Assembly: GCF_026810505.1 (NCBI RefSeq)
Contig: NZ_CP101750.1
Coordinates: 7,242,515-7,306,514 of the forward strand
DNA length: 64,000 nucleotides
Origin: Streptomyces sp. Je 1-369
GTDB taxonomy: Bacteria > Actinomycetota > Actinomycetes > Streptomycetales > Streptomycetaceae
Direction: 5' to 3'
Below, one piece after another: positions 16,649 to 26,604 of the stretch. Numbering within the stretch: position 1 is the stretch's first letter; each line of letters starts with the position of its first letter. A program made the translations under genes and the position numbers. The notes beneath the pieces are model-generated. The model was not told the DNA's origin and did not search any database. It was given only the letters and a program-made list of their open reading frames with translations.

Positions 16649-19600
16649 TCACCAGGTGAACCACTTCCAGGCTTTGGTTTTACTCGTGGTGACACCGGCT
16701 TCCGCACCTGCTGCTGCGCCGACGCTCAAGGATGTCGAGCCTACAGGTCTTCCGTAGTCATTGGTCGTCCCGATTCCTCGCTCGTGGGCGAGGTAAGCGC
16801 CGGGCCCCCAACCGCCACCAATGCTTCCACCCCACCCATCTCCTTCAAGTTGTTTGAGTGACGTCGCATTGCTGCCCATCATTCCCACCGTCAGGCTTCC
16901 TCCAACTGAGGGCGTCTCCGATCCCCTGGAAAAGGAGAATCCGTAGTCACTCTTCCCGTCGGGTCGCTTGGTTCTGACGAAGCATCCGGTCGCTGCTCCA
17001 CCAAATCCAACACCGATAGAGCCACTGAGACATACTCCGTTGGTATCTCCCATGTACGCCTCCCACACCTTCTTGCCCTTGTCCGCGAACCATCCGCCCA
17101 CCTTCTTGTACAAGGGCTGGGACGCCTTCTTGACCTGGTCCGCCTTGCGCCGTTGTTCGTCCGCGCGCTTCTGGGCGGCACGTGCGGCGGCATCGGCGCG
17201 TGCCCTGGCCTTCTGGGCTTCGTAGGCTCGGCTGCTGGATTTGTTATAGGCGGAGTAGGAGAAGCTTGAGCGGCTGCGTTCCGCACGTGACTGCTTGCTG
17301 TATGCCCGTCCGAAGGGGGTCCGGGTCCAGGCGATGTACCGGCGCACCGTCTTCACCACGTACTTGACGGCTTTAACCATCTTCATCAGGCCGAAGAAAA
17401 ACTTGCCGTCAGGATCGGCGTGGATGACCGGGTTGTTGTTGCCGTACGTGTAGCCGTGCATCTGCTGCGGATCGGCCGCGTCGATGACGGGGTCGACCGA
17501 GATGAACCGGCCGAGTGTGGGGTCGTATTCGCGGGCTCCGAGGTGGGTGAGTCCGGTGTTGTCGATCGTGCCACCGACGAAGCCTCGGGTGCCGGGCCAG
17601 TTGACGTTCTGTTCGCCGCGCGGTGTGCCGAAGATGTTCATCTTGCGGCGGGTGACCGCCTGGCCTGCGGCGAGGAGGACGGCTGCGGTGGCGGTGCCGG
17701 TGTGGTCGTTGAGGAGGATGCTGGTCTGGTTGCTCGCCTTGACCGCGACCGTGTCACCCCCCGCCGCGTAGTGGCGGGTCGATGATTTCGTGCCGTTCGC
17801 TTCGGCGGTCAGTTCGTTGCCGCCCGGCAGGTAGAGCGTGTTGCGTGCCGGTGTCTTCGCGATGAGACGATTGCCGTCGGCGTCGTAGACGTATTCCGTC
17901 TTCTGGCCCGACTTGGTCGCCGTTTCCAGGTGGCCTTCCTCGTCCCAGGTCATGTCCTGGGTGGTGCCCGCGAGGGTGCGCTTGGTGGTGTTGCCGGTCT
18001 TGTCGTACGCGTAGGTGTCGGTGGTCTTCTTGCCTGCCTCCTCGGTCGACACCCCGGTGAGCTGGCGCTTGGTCGCGCCGTTCTGGCCGTAGTGGTAGGT
18101 GCGGGTGATGTCGTTGGCCGTCAGGACGCTGCCTTCGACCTTGTGCTGGGTCTCGGTCTGGCGGTTGCCGATGGCGTCGTAGGTGTAGGAGTGCCAGTAG
18201 GCGTCGGGACCGCCGACCTTGGGCTTCTCGCCGCCGGTGCCGCCGTCAGCGTCGGGCTTGGCCTTGCAACTGTCGGTGGCGGTCCAGGCGTTGGTGATGC
18301 GGCGCAGCGCGTCGGTGGTGAAGCACTGCGTGTCCTTGGAGCGTGCCTCGTCCTGGCCGATGGCCGTGTCGAGGCGGGTGATGTTGCCCGCCAGGTCGAA
18401 GGTGTAGTGGATGTCGTCGACGCGCGACGGCCCGGTCTCGCGGTCGGTGGTGGTACGAGCCACGTTGCCCGTGTGCTCGTCGTACTCGTTCGTCTGCCAC
18501 ACCTTCTGGCCCTTGCGCCCGTACTCGGTGCGCAGGACCTGGCCGTACGGGTTGTATGTCCTGTTGTTGATCAGGACTGAGGCGGTGGTGCCTGCGCCGA
18601 CGAGTTGGTCCTGGGGGCCGTAGCGGTAGGTGAGGTTCTCGAATATCTGGCCGGGCAGGGCGGGTTGGCGGATCCAGTCCTGCAGGCCGGTCTGCGCGTT
18701 GTACCCGGAGGTGAAGGCGTACGTGCCGGCCAGAGTGCCCTCGCGGGCGGGGACGGTGACCTTGGTGCCGGTCGGCTGGTAGCGGTCGTTGAGTGCGGTG
18801 ATCTCGTTGGTGTAGTCCTGGCCGCCCTCGTGGCGGACCGACTTCGTCAACTGGCCCTTCGCCAGGGTGTCGTAGGTCCAGGTGGCCCGGGTCGTATTGC
18901 CTTGCTTGAGGGTCGTCTTGCGGCCCAGCGCGTCGTAGCCCGTCGTCAGGGCCTTGCCGGCGGCGTCGGTGACGGTCGTGGGGCGGTCGAGGCTGTCGTA
19001 GGCGGTGGTGTAGGTGTCCTTGTCCGGGTCGTCGACCTTGACCGCGCGGTCGCGGTGGTCGTAGTGATACGTCCACTTCGCGCCGGTCGGGTCGGTGACC
19101 GTCTTCTGCTTGCCCGACGGCGTGTAGGTGTACTTCGTCGACTGGGACTTGGTGCGGTCCGCGTTCGTGTACTGGATCAGCTCTGTGGTCTGGTCGCGTA
19201 CGTCGGTCACGGTGGTGGTGGCGGTGTCGCCCTTGGGCGGGATCACCGTCACCCGGTCGCCGCCGTACTGGGTCGTCGTGCGCGAGACCTCGTCCCCGTA
19301 CTTCTCCTTGATCTGCGCCGTGGGCCGTCCCGCGCCGTCGTAGGTAGTGCGGGTCGCCTTCGGGGTCTTGGTGTCGTCGCCCGTCACCAGTTCGCCGGAC
19401 GGGTCCCCGTTGGCGTAGTAGCCGTCGTAGGACTTCCACTCCAGGCCGCGGGAGTCGTAGAGCTTCTCGGCGATGATCCGGCCCTGGCCGGTCGCAGCGG
19501 GTGTCTGAACCTCACGTTCGCGGCCCAGACCGTCGGCGAAGGCGTAGTCGGCGCGGTAACTTCCGTTGCGCTGCAGCGTCTTGGTCTCGGTTACGTTCGG

Positions 19601-22600
19601 GCCGGTCTTGGTCACTGTGTAGGCGAACTGCCGGCTCGGGGCGTCGGCGTGGTCCTTCTTGGGCCAGCCCGGCTCCCATACCTTCACGGTGCGGCCGAGG
19701 CCGTCCAGGACGGCCTCGGTGCGCTTGCCGTTCGCGTCGACCGACGCCACCGGCGCACCGCGGCCCGCGTCGTTCTCCGCGGTCTCGGTGTGGCCGAGCG
19801 GGTTGGTGGTCACCTTCTTGGCCGCCGCGTACAGGGTCGAGGGGGTGTACGCGGTGGTGGTCTTCTGATCGGCGGCGTCGAGGGTCTCGGTGACGCGACC
19901 GTGCTGGTCTACCTTGTTCCGCTCCACCGTGACGAATCCGGTTCCGGCGGCGTTCTGTTCGTCGACCCGGGTGACGTCGCCCTTGTCCGGGGCGGCCCCC
20001 AGGGTCTTGTCGTCGAAGTAGGTGCGCGTGTCGGAGATCAGGTCGTCGGGGAGTTTGGGGTCGGTGCCGCACACCTTGGCCACGGTCTTGACCGCGGAGC
20101 TGAACTCCAGCATGTTCTTGGCCGTGTTGCGGGCGTAATTGGTGAACGTGCAGGTCTCGTCACCGGACTTGGCGGTGTCGCCCAGGTCGGACTCGCGAGA
20201 GAGCATGCCGTAGGAGTCGAAGGCCCGCTCGACCTTGGTGCGCTGCCAGTCCGTGCCGACCTGGGTGCGCCCGGCCTCGATCCGGGCCTCCTGGACGTGG
20301 AACGCCTCAAGGTCCGGCAGGCCGTCGCCGCGCTTGTGGGTGGCCGTCGCGGCCGACTTCCACGGGGTGGAGGCGGACGCTTCGATGATCTTGCTGTCGT
20401 TGAGCGTGGCCTCGTCCCGGGTCATCCCGGCGAAGGCGGGGTGATCGTCGACCTCGTTACCCTCGCTGTCGGCGACCTTCGCGCCGGGGATGCCACGGAA
20501 GAAGCGGGCCTCACTGACCTGCTTGGCTCCGTCCGTGCCAGCGCCGACCGAGGTCTTCACGCGGGCGTAGCCGCGGAAGTCGGAATGGGTGCGGTACTTG
20601 GCCTCGGTGAAGGCGTCGTCGCTCTTGGCCCAGGCCACGCCACCGGTGTAGGTGTAGTCGGTCTGCTTCGCGATGGCACCGCCGACCTTGTCCTCCTCGC
20701 GGACCTGGGTGACGGCGTAGGTGTGGAACCAGTCCTTGACCGGCTTGTAGTCGGCGCCGGGGGAGTCCGGCGAGGACCAGTACACCGGGTAGCAGCGCTT
20801 GGTGTTGCCCTGCTCGGACGGCAGGCTGCCGCGCGTGCACTCGGGGTCGCTGTAGGTGGCGGCGATGGTGCCGCCCATCTCGTTGTGGATCGCCTGTACC
20901 CGGTAGCGGATCAGCGGAGGGATACCGTCGCCGGTCGCATCCACCCGGTTGGCGAGCTGCTTGCCGATGAACGTGATCGGCGGCAGCGCTGTGGCCGTGC
21001 CACCGGTGTAGCCGGTTCGTTTGATCGACTTCAGCCACAGGGCGGGGGAGGAGCCATCTCCGGTGGAGGGGAAGCTGTGGCCGAAGGCCCAGGTGTCGAC
21101 CTTCTGGTACGTGTTCCCGACGCGGACCTCACTGGTGATGGACGCGATGCGCTTACGCGACCAGAACGAAGGGCTGTAGCGGTTCTTGCACTCGATACCG
21201 GGCGCGCAGTACTGGTCGAACGGCACGTCCGGCCAGTGCTTGGCGTTGGCGGCGGTGAACTTGTCGGCCGCGCAGTCGAACGAGCCGGACTTCACACACC
21301 GCTCCGCCGCCCTGAAGGTGACCTTCGCCGCAGGAGTGCCGGTGTAGAGGTTGTTGGAGCGCAGCCCGTACTCGATGCGCTTGAGGTAGCCGCCGCGCGT
21401 GTACGGGGTCGCCGTCGACTTGCCGGTGGAGAGCTGGACGTTGCGGCCGTAGTGGTTCTGTTCCTTGGACCAGTAGTAGGCCATGGCGTCGCCGTGCGGG
21501 TTCACCACGTAGTCCAGATTCCAGCGCCACGCCTGCTGGCACCACGCGGAGGCGAAGTCGGCCTTGTGGCAGGGCTCGCCGGAGTGGTTGCCGAACACCG
21601 GCACCGTCCAGGTCGAACCGGTCGTCTCCTTGCCGTCGGCGTGGCCGGGCAGCTTGTGGCGGCCGAAGAAGTACTGCACACCGGCGGTGTCGGTGACCTT
21701 CCAGTACTCGCCGTCATTGTCGCCGTTGCCGAGGGAGGCGTCCTTGAGGTGTTCGACCTTGCTGCCGTCGTCCTGCTTGAGCTTCCAGGCGCTGGTCTTG
21801 TCGTCCTTCACCAGTTCGTTGGTGGAGCCGCCCAGTGAGAGAACGGCGTTGTCTCCGGCCCAGCAGAGGTCGCCGTTCTTGGCCTTGTTCGTGCCGCCCG
21901 CCATGTCGGCGCTGCATGCCTTGTAGCGGCGCTCGATGAAGCCGGGCTCCAGGGTGAAGCCGTCACCGACGTTGTTGGCCTGGTTGTTGGTGGCCGCGGT
22001 GCGTCCATCCACGGCGGACGAGTTGTAGGCCAGTGACAGCTCTGGACCCAAGTCGCCTGCGGCGTCGGGGGTTTCGAGGTCGTAGGACCAGGTGAAGGCG
22101 CCCGAGGAGTCGCCGGCCTGCCAGTTGCCTGAGGGCGACAGCGAGGTCGCTTTATAGTCGCCGCTGGAGCCCGCCGGCTTCGAGGTCACGGCGAAGAGGG
22201 ACCGGACCTTGAGGGGCTTGGACACCGACTGTTCGGACGCCGACTGTTCGGACGCCGACTGTTCGGGTGTCGGCGGTTCGGACGCCGACTGCTTCTGCGG
22301 CGGCTCTGCCTCGCCCGGCTCCTTGTCCATCTCCGAGGCAGAGTCGCCCTCAAGGGCTACCCGGGCCGTCAGCTGGGACTTGTCGCCGTCGTTGTCGACT
22401 GCCTTGAGCGGGGTCGGTGTGCAGTCACCGTTGCCCTTGCCCTTGCTCCCGTCCTTGTCCTTTTCTTTGCTGGTCTTGGACAGGGCGCACTCGGGCAGCT
22501 CCACGAGCGTCAGGCGGGAGGCCCAATCTCCGCCCATGGCATTGCGGAACTCGCTGTAATCGATGGACAATTGGGCGTCGCCGCCTGTGGAATCGACGGC

Positions 22601-23110
22601 CATAACCAGTCCGTCGATTCCGGCCCGTTCGGCGGCATTTCGATCCAAGACCTCGACGCCGACCTCGCCTGCCACGGGATTCGCATTCTCGGCGCTGCGT
22701 GGGGTGGGGGTCTTCGATACGCGGACCGGAAGCGCACCGGCCTTCAGGCTGACTTCACGCTTGTCAGTCATGTTTGCCTTGGCATTGCCAGGCCTGGGCC
22801 AGGCTGCGTCAGGGATGGACTTCCATTCCTTGCCCGCCGTCTCATCCTTGGCGACCCCTGGCGCCGCCGCCTTCGCTGTGTCGCCCACCTTTGTGACCGG
22901 CACCGGCGGAGTCTTCTGCAGTTCCGGCAGCGCCAGCGGAGAGAAGGCCAGCGCTTCGGCAGAAACCGTCCCCACCAGGAGAGTTGCTGCGGTGAACGAC
23001 GTGACCGTTCGTACCGCGCCCCGACGCCACCATGCCCGTCTTGAGGGCTTGACTGTCGAGAACGCGCCTGGTGGCTCGTCGACTTCCCCGCGGACAGCAG
23101 TACGTGACAC
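16649..23110 (-). CDS. Secreted Rhs/YD-repeat polymorphic toxin
   Basis: A 2153-residue protein from a GTG with GGGGAGAGG upstream. A long signal peptide (hydrophobic FTAATLLVGTVSAEALAF, about residues 38-55) directs export. A Ser/Glu/Pro-rich linker with short repeats (QSASEQSASEQ) follows, then an actinobacterial Rhs N-terminal beta domain (GDLGPELSLAYNSSAVDGRT). Dozens of YD repeats (xYDxxGRxxxxxD) cover roughly residues 950-1800. The Rhs core ends with GAREYDPTLGRFISVDPVID, YGNNNPVIHA and the cleavage-type motif DPDG. The last 251 residues (16652-17404) are the variable tip. The YD shell is known to encapsulate the tip in relatives. The gene is divergent from a secreted FG-GAP protein and followed by a small membrane protein, giving a toxin-immunity layout. 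Confidence 0.93.
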   Translation of the reverse strand: MSRTAVRGEVDEPPGAFSTVKPSRRAWWRRGAVRTVTSFTAATLLVGTVSAEALAFSPLALPELQKTPPVPVTKVGDTAKAAAPGVAKDETAGKEWKSIPDAAWPRPGNAKANMTDKREVSLKAGALPVRVSKTPTPRSAENANPVAGEVGVEVLDRNAAERAGIDGLVMAVDSTGGDAQLSIDYSEFRNAMGGDWASRLTLVELPECALSKTSKEKDKDGSKGKGNGDCTPTPLKAVDNDGDKSQLTARVALEGDSASEMDKEPGEAEPPQKQSASEPPTPEQSASEQSASEQSVSKPLKVRSLFAVTSKPAGSSGDYKATSLSPSGNWQAGDSSGAFTWSYDLETPDAAGDLGPELSLAYNSSAVDGRTAATNNQANNVGDGFTLEPGFIERRYKACSADMAGGTNKAKNGDLCWAGDNAVLSLGGSTNELVKDDKTSAWKLKQDDGSKVEHLKDASLGNGDNDGEYWKVTDTAGVQYFFGRHKLPGHADGKETTGSTWTVPVFGNHSGEPCHKADFASAWCQQAWRWNLDYVVNPHGDAMAYYWSKEQNHYGRNVQLSTGKSTATPYTRGGYLKRIEYGLRSNNLYTGTPAAKVTFRAAERCVKSGSFDCAADKFTAANAKHWPDVPFDQYCAPGIECKNRYSPSFWSRKRIASITSEVRVGNTYQKVDTWAFGHSFPSTGDGSSPALWLKSIKRTGYTGGTATALPPITFIGKQLANRVDATGDGIPPLIRYRVQAIHNEMGGTIAATYSDPECTRGSLPSEQGNTKRCYPVYWSSPDSPGADYKPVKDWFHTYAVTQVREEDKVGGAIAKQTDYTYTGGVAWAKSDDAFTEAKYRTHSDFRGYARVKTSVGAGTDGAKQVSEARFFRGIPGAKVADSEGNEVDDHPAFAGMTRDEATLNDSKIIEASASTPWKSAATATHKRGDGLPDLEAFHVQEARIEAGRTQVGTDWQRTKVERAFDSYGMLSRESDLGDTAKSGDETCTFTNYARNTAKNMLEFSSAVKTVAKVCGTDPKLPDDLISDTRTYFDDKTLGAAPDKGDVTRVDEQNAAGTGFVTVERNKVDQHGRVTETLDAADQKTTTAYTPSTLYAAAKKVTTNPLGHTETAENDAGRGAPVASVDANGKRTEAVLDGLGRTVKVWEPGWPKKDHADAPSRQFAYTVTKTGPNVTETKTLQRNGSYRADYAFADGLGREREVQTPAATGQGRIIAEKLYDSRGLEWKSYDGYYANGDPSGELVTGDDTKTPKATRTTYDGAGRPTAQIKEKYGDEVSRTTTQYGGDRVTVIPPKGDTATTTVTDVRDQTTELIQYTNADRTKSQSTKYTYTPSGKQKTVTDPTGAKWTYHYDHRDRAVKVDDPDKDTYTTAYDSLDRPTTVTDAAGKALTTGYDALGRKTTLKQGNTTRATWTYDTLAKGQLTKSVRHEGGQDYTNEITALNDRYQPTGTKVTVPAREGTLAGTYAFTSGYNAQTGLQDWIRQPALPGQIFENLTYRYGPQDQLVGAGTTASVLINNRTYNPYGQVLRTEYGRKGQKVWQTNEYDEHTGNVARTTTDRETGPSRVDDIHYTFDLAGNITRLDTAIGQDEARSKDTQCFTTDALRRITNAWTATDSCKAKPDADGGTGGEKPKVGGPDAYWHSYTYDAIGNRQTETQHKVEGSVLTANDITRTYHYGQNGATKRQLTGVSTEEAGKKTTDTYAYDKTGNTTKRTLAGTTQDMTWDEEGHLETATKSGQKTEYVYDADGNRLIAKTPARNTLYLPGGNELTAEANGTKSSTRHYAAGGDTVAVKASNQTSILLNDHTGTATAAVLLAAGQAVTRRKMNIFGTPRGEQNVNWPGTRGFVGGTIDNTGLTHLGAREYDPTLGRFISVDPVIDAADPQQMHGYTYGNNNPVIHADPDGKFFFGLMKMVKAVKYVVKTVRRYIAWTRTPFGRAYSKQSRAERSRSSFSYSAYNKSSSRAYEAQKARARADAAARAAQKRADEQRRKADQVKKASQPLYKKVGGWFADKGKKVWEAYMGDTNGVCLSGSIGVGFGGAATGCFVRTKRPDGKSDYGFSFSRGSETPSVGGSLTVGMMGSNATSLKQLEGDGWGGSIGGGWGPGAYLAHERGIGTTNDYGRPVGSTSLSVGAAAGAEAGVTTSKTKAWKWFTW
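16652..17404 (-). other. Rhs C-terminal toxin tip, unrecognised domain
   Basis: The 251 residues after DPDG contain a hydrophobic/basic start (FFFGLMKMVKAVKYVVKTV), an Ala/Arg/Lys-rich coiled coil (residues 60-95 of the tip), then KKVGGWFADKGKKVWEAY and a long Gly-rich part with alternating hydrophobic residues (CLSGSIGVGFGGAATGCF, GGSLTVGMMG, GGSIGGGWGPGAYLAHERG, STSLSVGAAAGAEAGV). No nuclease, deaminase or ADP-ribosyltransferase motif was recognised. The repeating Gly-rich strands resemble amphipathic beta hairpins, so a membrane-inserting toxin is one possibility. Confidence 0.6.
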
Positions 23111-23210
23111 GGCGCAGACCTCTCCCCAAGGCGTAATCAGATGAACCGCGCCGACATTACACAGGCTTTACCTAGGTGCTTGACTGTTTCTAAGAGAGTT
23201 CTTACCTGCG

Positions 23211-23245
23211 AGGACTTTCGCCTGCCAGGTAGTTACCAAAGTCCT
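23211..23245. promoter_or_regulatory. Inverted repeat in the shared Rhs/FG-GAP promoter region
   Basis: AGGACTTT at 23211-23218 and AAAGTCCT at 23238-23245 form perfect 8-bp arms 19 bp apart. They lie in the middle of the 280-bp, AT-richer gap between the divergent Rhs and FG-GAP genes, where a common regulator could act. A related AAGGACC follows at about 23252. Confidence 0.4.
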
Positions 23246-23388
23246 GAAAGTTAAGGACCAAAGACACTTTGAGCATCCGAACCACGATGCGGGGAATGGG
23301 ATGTGACGGGTGTACGGGTGTGGGGTACGTTCCGCTGTGCTGATCCCAGGCGTCACGCCCTGGTCGAATTTCTGTGAAGGGACCCCTG

Positions 23389-26300
23389 TTGAGAACAGGC
23401 CGTCAACCCCGAAACTCCCGGCGTACGTTGCCTCGTATATCGTTGGCCTGCGCTCTGGCCACGGCCCTCGCCATTCCGGTTCTGGCCGTGTCGCAAGCTT
23501 CCGCGGAGCCCGGGCCAACCAGCCAGGAGCAGGCGAGGCAGGCAACCGGCGCGGAACCGGAGACGGCCGCATCGCGCAAGGCCGCACAGACAGGCGAACG
23601 GGTCGAAGTGCTCGCCCACCGCACCCAGTTCGACACGGTCTACGCCAACCCCGATGGCACCTTCACGGAGGAGACGGCGGCGGCGCCGGTCCGCGTGAAG
23701 CAGGACAACTCTCTGGTCGACGTCGACACCACCCTGCGTCTGCGGGACGGCGCGGTCCGTCCGAAGGCAGTCGACGTCGGCCTGGAGTTCTCCTCCGGCG
23801 GCGACGCGCCGTTGGTGACGATCACCCGCAACGATCGTTCCCTGACAGTCGATTGGCCGGGCCGGCTGCCCACCCCTCGCCTGGAGGGTGACACCGCCGT
23901 CTACCCGGAGGTGGCGCCGGGCATCGACCTGCGCATGCAGGCGGGCGTGGACGGCTATCAGCAACTGCTCGTGGTCAAGACCCGCGAGGCCGCCGACAAC
24001 CCCCTGCTCAAGCAGGTCCGCTACGGTCTCGATGCCGACGGGGTGAGCGTCAGCACCGATCAGGCCGGCAACCTCACCGCGGTCAACCCCGCCGGGCAGG
24101 AGGTGTTCACCGCCCCGGCGCCCGAGATGTGGGACTCGGCCGGTGTCCCCGACACACAGCTGTCCACGGCCAAGACCAAGGCCGCCAGGACCAAGGACGT
24201 CGCCGCCCTGCTGAACGAGCAGGCGGACAAGCCCGCCACGCGCAGCGAGGACGTCTTCGAGCCCCGCTACGGCGCCACCACCACCCGTATGCCCCTCAAA
24301 GCGGGCAGCGATGAACTGGTCGTGACGCCGGATCAGAAGGTGCTGTCCGACCCGGACACCGTCTTCCCCGTCTACATCGACCCGACCGTATCCAGCCCCC
24401 GCCTGGGCTGGACCGCGGTCAGCAAGAAGCACCCCAGCACCTCGTACTGGAACCACTCCTCCAAGGTCGCCCGGGTCGGCCACGAGTCGGAGACCAGCGG
24501 CACCTGGCGCTCCTTCGTCCAGTTCGACCCGCGCAAGCTGCACGGCAAGCAGATCACCAAGTCCACCCTGCGCATCAAGAACACGCACTCCTGGTCCTGC
24601 ACCAAGAAGCCCGTCGAGGCATGGCTGACCGGGGAGATCTCCTCGGCCACGACGTGGAACAAGCAGCCCGGTTGGTGGAAGAAGTACGCCACGGTCACCG
24701 ACGCCAAGGGCTGGTCGTCCTCGTGCCCGGCCGGGAACCTGGAGTTCAACGTCAAGGGCGCCACCGCGGACGCCGCGGCCAAGAAGTGGAAGAAGATCTC
24801 CTTCGGGCTGCGCGCCAGCGAGAGCGACGTGCACGCGTGGAAGAAGTTCGACGCCTCCACCGCCGTGCTGTCCACCGAGTACAACTCGGTGCCGAACAAG
24901 CCCTCGAACCTGGACACGGTGCCCAGCATCCGAGTCAACAACACCTGCGGTGACAAGGGCACCTATGTCACCGTCGGCAACACCGACGTACAGCTGACCG
25001 CGAAGGTCTCCGACCCCGACGGCGGCAGCGTGACCGCACGCTTCCATCTGTGGCCCACCGGCAAGCACGACACCAGCCCTGGCATCGTCGTCAACCGCGA
25101 CGTGAAGGTCACCTCCGGCAATGTCGCCCGCACTACCGTCTCCAAAGCCCTGCTCACCCAGCACCTCGGCGCTGCGAAAGGCAGCTACTCGTGGAAGGTG
25201 CAGGCCCGTGACGGCAAGGCCAACTCCGCCTGGAACCCCACCCAGGGTGCGCCCGGCTGCCGCTTCGCCTTCGACCCGAACCGGCCCAGCAACCCGCCCA
25301 GTATCACCTCCACCCAGTTCCCCGACGGACAGGACGGCTGGCCCGGGAACACCTCCCCCGCCCGCACCGAGGGCACCTTCACGCTGTCTTCCGCAGGCAT
25401 CAAGGACGTCGTCAAGTACGAGTACTGGACCGACTGGGATCCCAAGGTCCGCTCCGTTAACACGCCTTCCGCAGGCGGCAGTACGAAGGTCAAGCTCACC
25501 CCGCCCTCGACCGGCCCCCAGCGCATCTTCGCCCGCTCCCTGGACAGGGCGAACAACAAGTCCGACACCCGCACCTACCTCTTCTACGCCAACCCCACCG
25601 GCAAGACCGATGAGCCCGGCGACCTCAACGGCGACGGCAACCCCGACCTGCTCGCCCTGCGCGACACCGGACAGCTGCGCATGTACGCGGGACAGGGCAA
25701 TGGCCACATCGGCACCACCAGCGACGCCAGCACCCAGAACTTCACCGGCTCCCTGATCACCCGACGCGGCGACTGGACCGAGGACGGCTACGAAGACCTC
25801 GTCACCACCACTGGCGCCAAGGGCAGCCGACAACTGCACGTTCACCCCAACAACGGCTTCGGCTACGCCTGCACCAGTTACGGCGAGGAGGCGAACGGCT
25901 CCGCGTGCGGCGACGGACGCCGGGACCTGAGCCTGTACGACCCGGCCAACGACCACATCAAGAACGCCGACCAGATCCTGGCCATCGGCGACGTCGACGG
26001 CCCCACCGACCTGGACGGCAACGGCAAGATCGACGAATGGGACCTGCCCTCCTTCCCCGACCTGCTGGTCAAGGAAGGCAACCACCTGTGGCTCTACTTC
26101 GGCCATGCCACGGGCTACCTCGACGAATACGCCGAACCCGTCCTCGTCGGCGACGGCGGCTGGTCCGGATATGACCTCGCCGCCCCCGGCGACGTCACCA
26201 AGAACAACCACGTCGACCTGCTCGCACGTAAGCGCAGCACCGGCGAACTGTTCACCTACGAAGGCACCGGCCCGGACGGCGAAGGGCTCGGCTCCGGGGC

Positions 26301-26514
26301 ACGCAAGCTGACGGCCACCGGCTTCACCCCCGCCGCCCGCCCCCTGCTCACCTCGGCCACGGACGCCGACAACGACGGCGTCCCTGACCTGTGGGCCACC
26401 ACGAACGACACCAGCCGGGGGCTGCACTTCTACCCACGCCTGACGGCCGGTGGCCTCGGTGCTCCGGCCACGATCGGCACGGGCGGCTGGGACAAGATGA
26501 CCGCCCTCGGCTGA
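23389..26514 (+). CDS. Secreted DNRLRE/FG-GAP repeat protein
   Basis: About 1041 residues. The TTG at 23389 has GAAGGGA upstream; a GTG at 23374 in the same frame lacks a ribosome site. A signal peptide (SLACALATALAIPVLAV, then SQASAEP) leads it out of the cell. A DNRLRE-type beta domain covers roughly residues 320-520 (around FVQFDPRKLHGKQITKSTLR and AWLTGEISSATTWN). Ig-like segments follow. The last third has FG-GAP/VCBS-type repeats with Ca-binding loops (GDLNGDGNPDLLALRD, GDVDGPTDLDGNGKID, DADNDGVPDLWATTND). Such proteins commonly sit next to Rhs genes in Streptomyces and may aid their surface display, delivery or adhesion; the precise role is unknown. It is divergent from the Rhs gene and shares its promoter region. 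Confidence 0.88.
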   Translation: MRTGRQPRNSRRTLPRISLACALATALAIPVLAVSQASAEPGPTSQEQARQATGAEPETAASRKAAQTGERVEVLAHRTQFDTVYANPDGTFTEETAAAPVRVKQDNSLVDVDTTLRLRDGAVRPKAVDVGLEFSSGGDAPLVTITRNDRSLTVDWPGRLPTPRLEGDTAVYPEVAPGIDLRMQAGVDGYQQLLVVKTREAADNPLLKQVRYGLDADGVSVSTDQAGNLTAVNPAGQEVFTAPAPEMWDSAGVPDTQLSTAKTKAARTKDVAALLNEQADKPATRSEDVFEPRYGATTTRMPLKAGSDELVVTPDQKVLSDPDTVFPVYIDPTVSSPRLGWTAVSKKHPSTSYWNHSSKVARVGHESETSGTWRSFVQFDPRKLHGKQITKSTLRIKNTHSWSCTKKPVEAWLTGEISSATTWNKQPGWWKKYATVTDAKGWSSSCPAGNLEFNVKGATADAAAKKWKKISFGLRASESDVHAWKKFDASTAVLSTEYNSVPNKPSNLDTVPSIRVNNTCGDKGTYVTVGNTDVQLTAKVSDPDGGSVTARFHLWPTGKHDTSPGIVVNRDVKVTSGNVARTTVSKALLTQHLGAAKGSYSWKVQARDGKANSAWNPTQGAPGCRFAFDPNRPSNPPSITSTQFPDGQDGWPGNTSPARTEGTFTLSSAGIKDVVKYEYWTDWDPKVRSVNTPSAGGSTKVKLTPPSTGPQRIFARSLDRANNKSDTRTYLFYANPTGKTDEPGDLNGDGNPDLLALRDTGQLRMYAGQGNGHIGTTSDASTQNFTGSLITRRGDWTEDGYEDLVTTTGAKGSRQLHVHPNNGFGYACTSYGEEANGSACGDGRRDLSLYDPANDHIKNADQILAIGDVDGPTDLDGNGKIDEWDLPSFPDLLVKEGNHLWLYFGHATGYLDEYAEPVLVGDGGWSGYDLAAPGDVTKNNHVDLLARKRSTGELFTYEGTGPDGEGLGSGARKLTATGFTPAARPLLTSATDADNDGVPDLWATTNDTSRGLHFYPRLTAGGLGAPATIGTGGWDKMTALG

Positions 26515-26574
26515 CGCCCGCGGACTGCGGTCTGCCTCTGCCGTCCGCGGTACGACGCGCAACTCGCATGACGA

Positions 26575-26604
26575 GTGGGGAGGCCCCGCGATGGGCCTCC
26601 CCAC
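26575..26604. terminator. Hairpin terminator after the FG-GAP gene
   Basis: A perfect 12-bp stem GTGGGGAGGCCC with complement and a 6-base loop, 60 bp past the stop codon. There is no T tract, as is usual in Streptomyces. The remaining 190 bp before pcaL holds no recognisable gene. Confidence 0.75.

Noticed and set aside
18605..21838. A plus-strand open frame of over 1000 codons inside the Rhs gene
   Set aside because: It is the antisense of the Rhs core. High GC leaves the opposite strand open; its product is Val/Gly/Arg-rich with no domain, while the minus strand has clear YD repeats.
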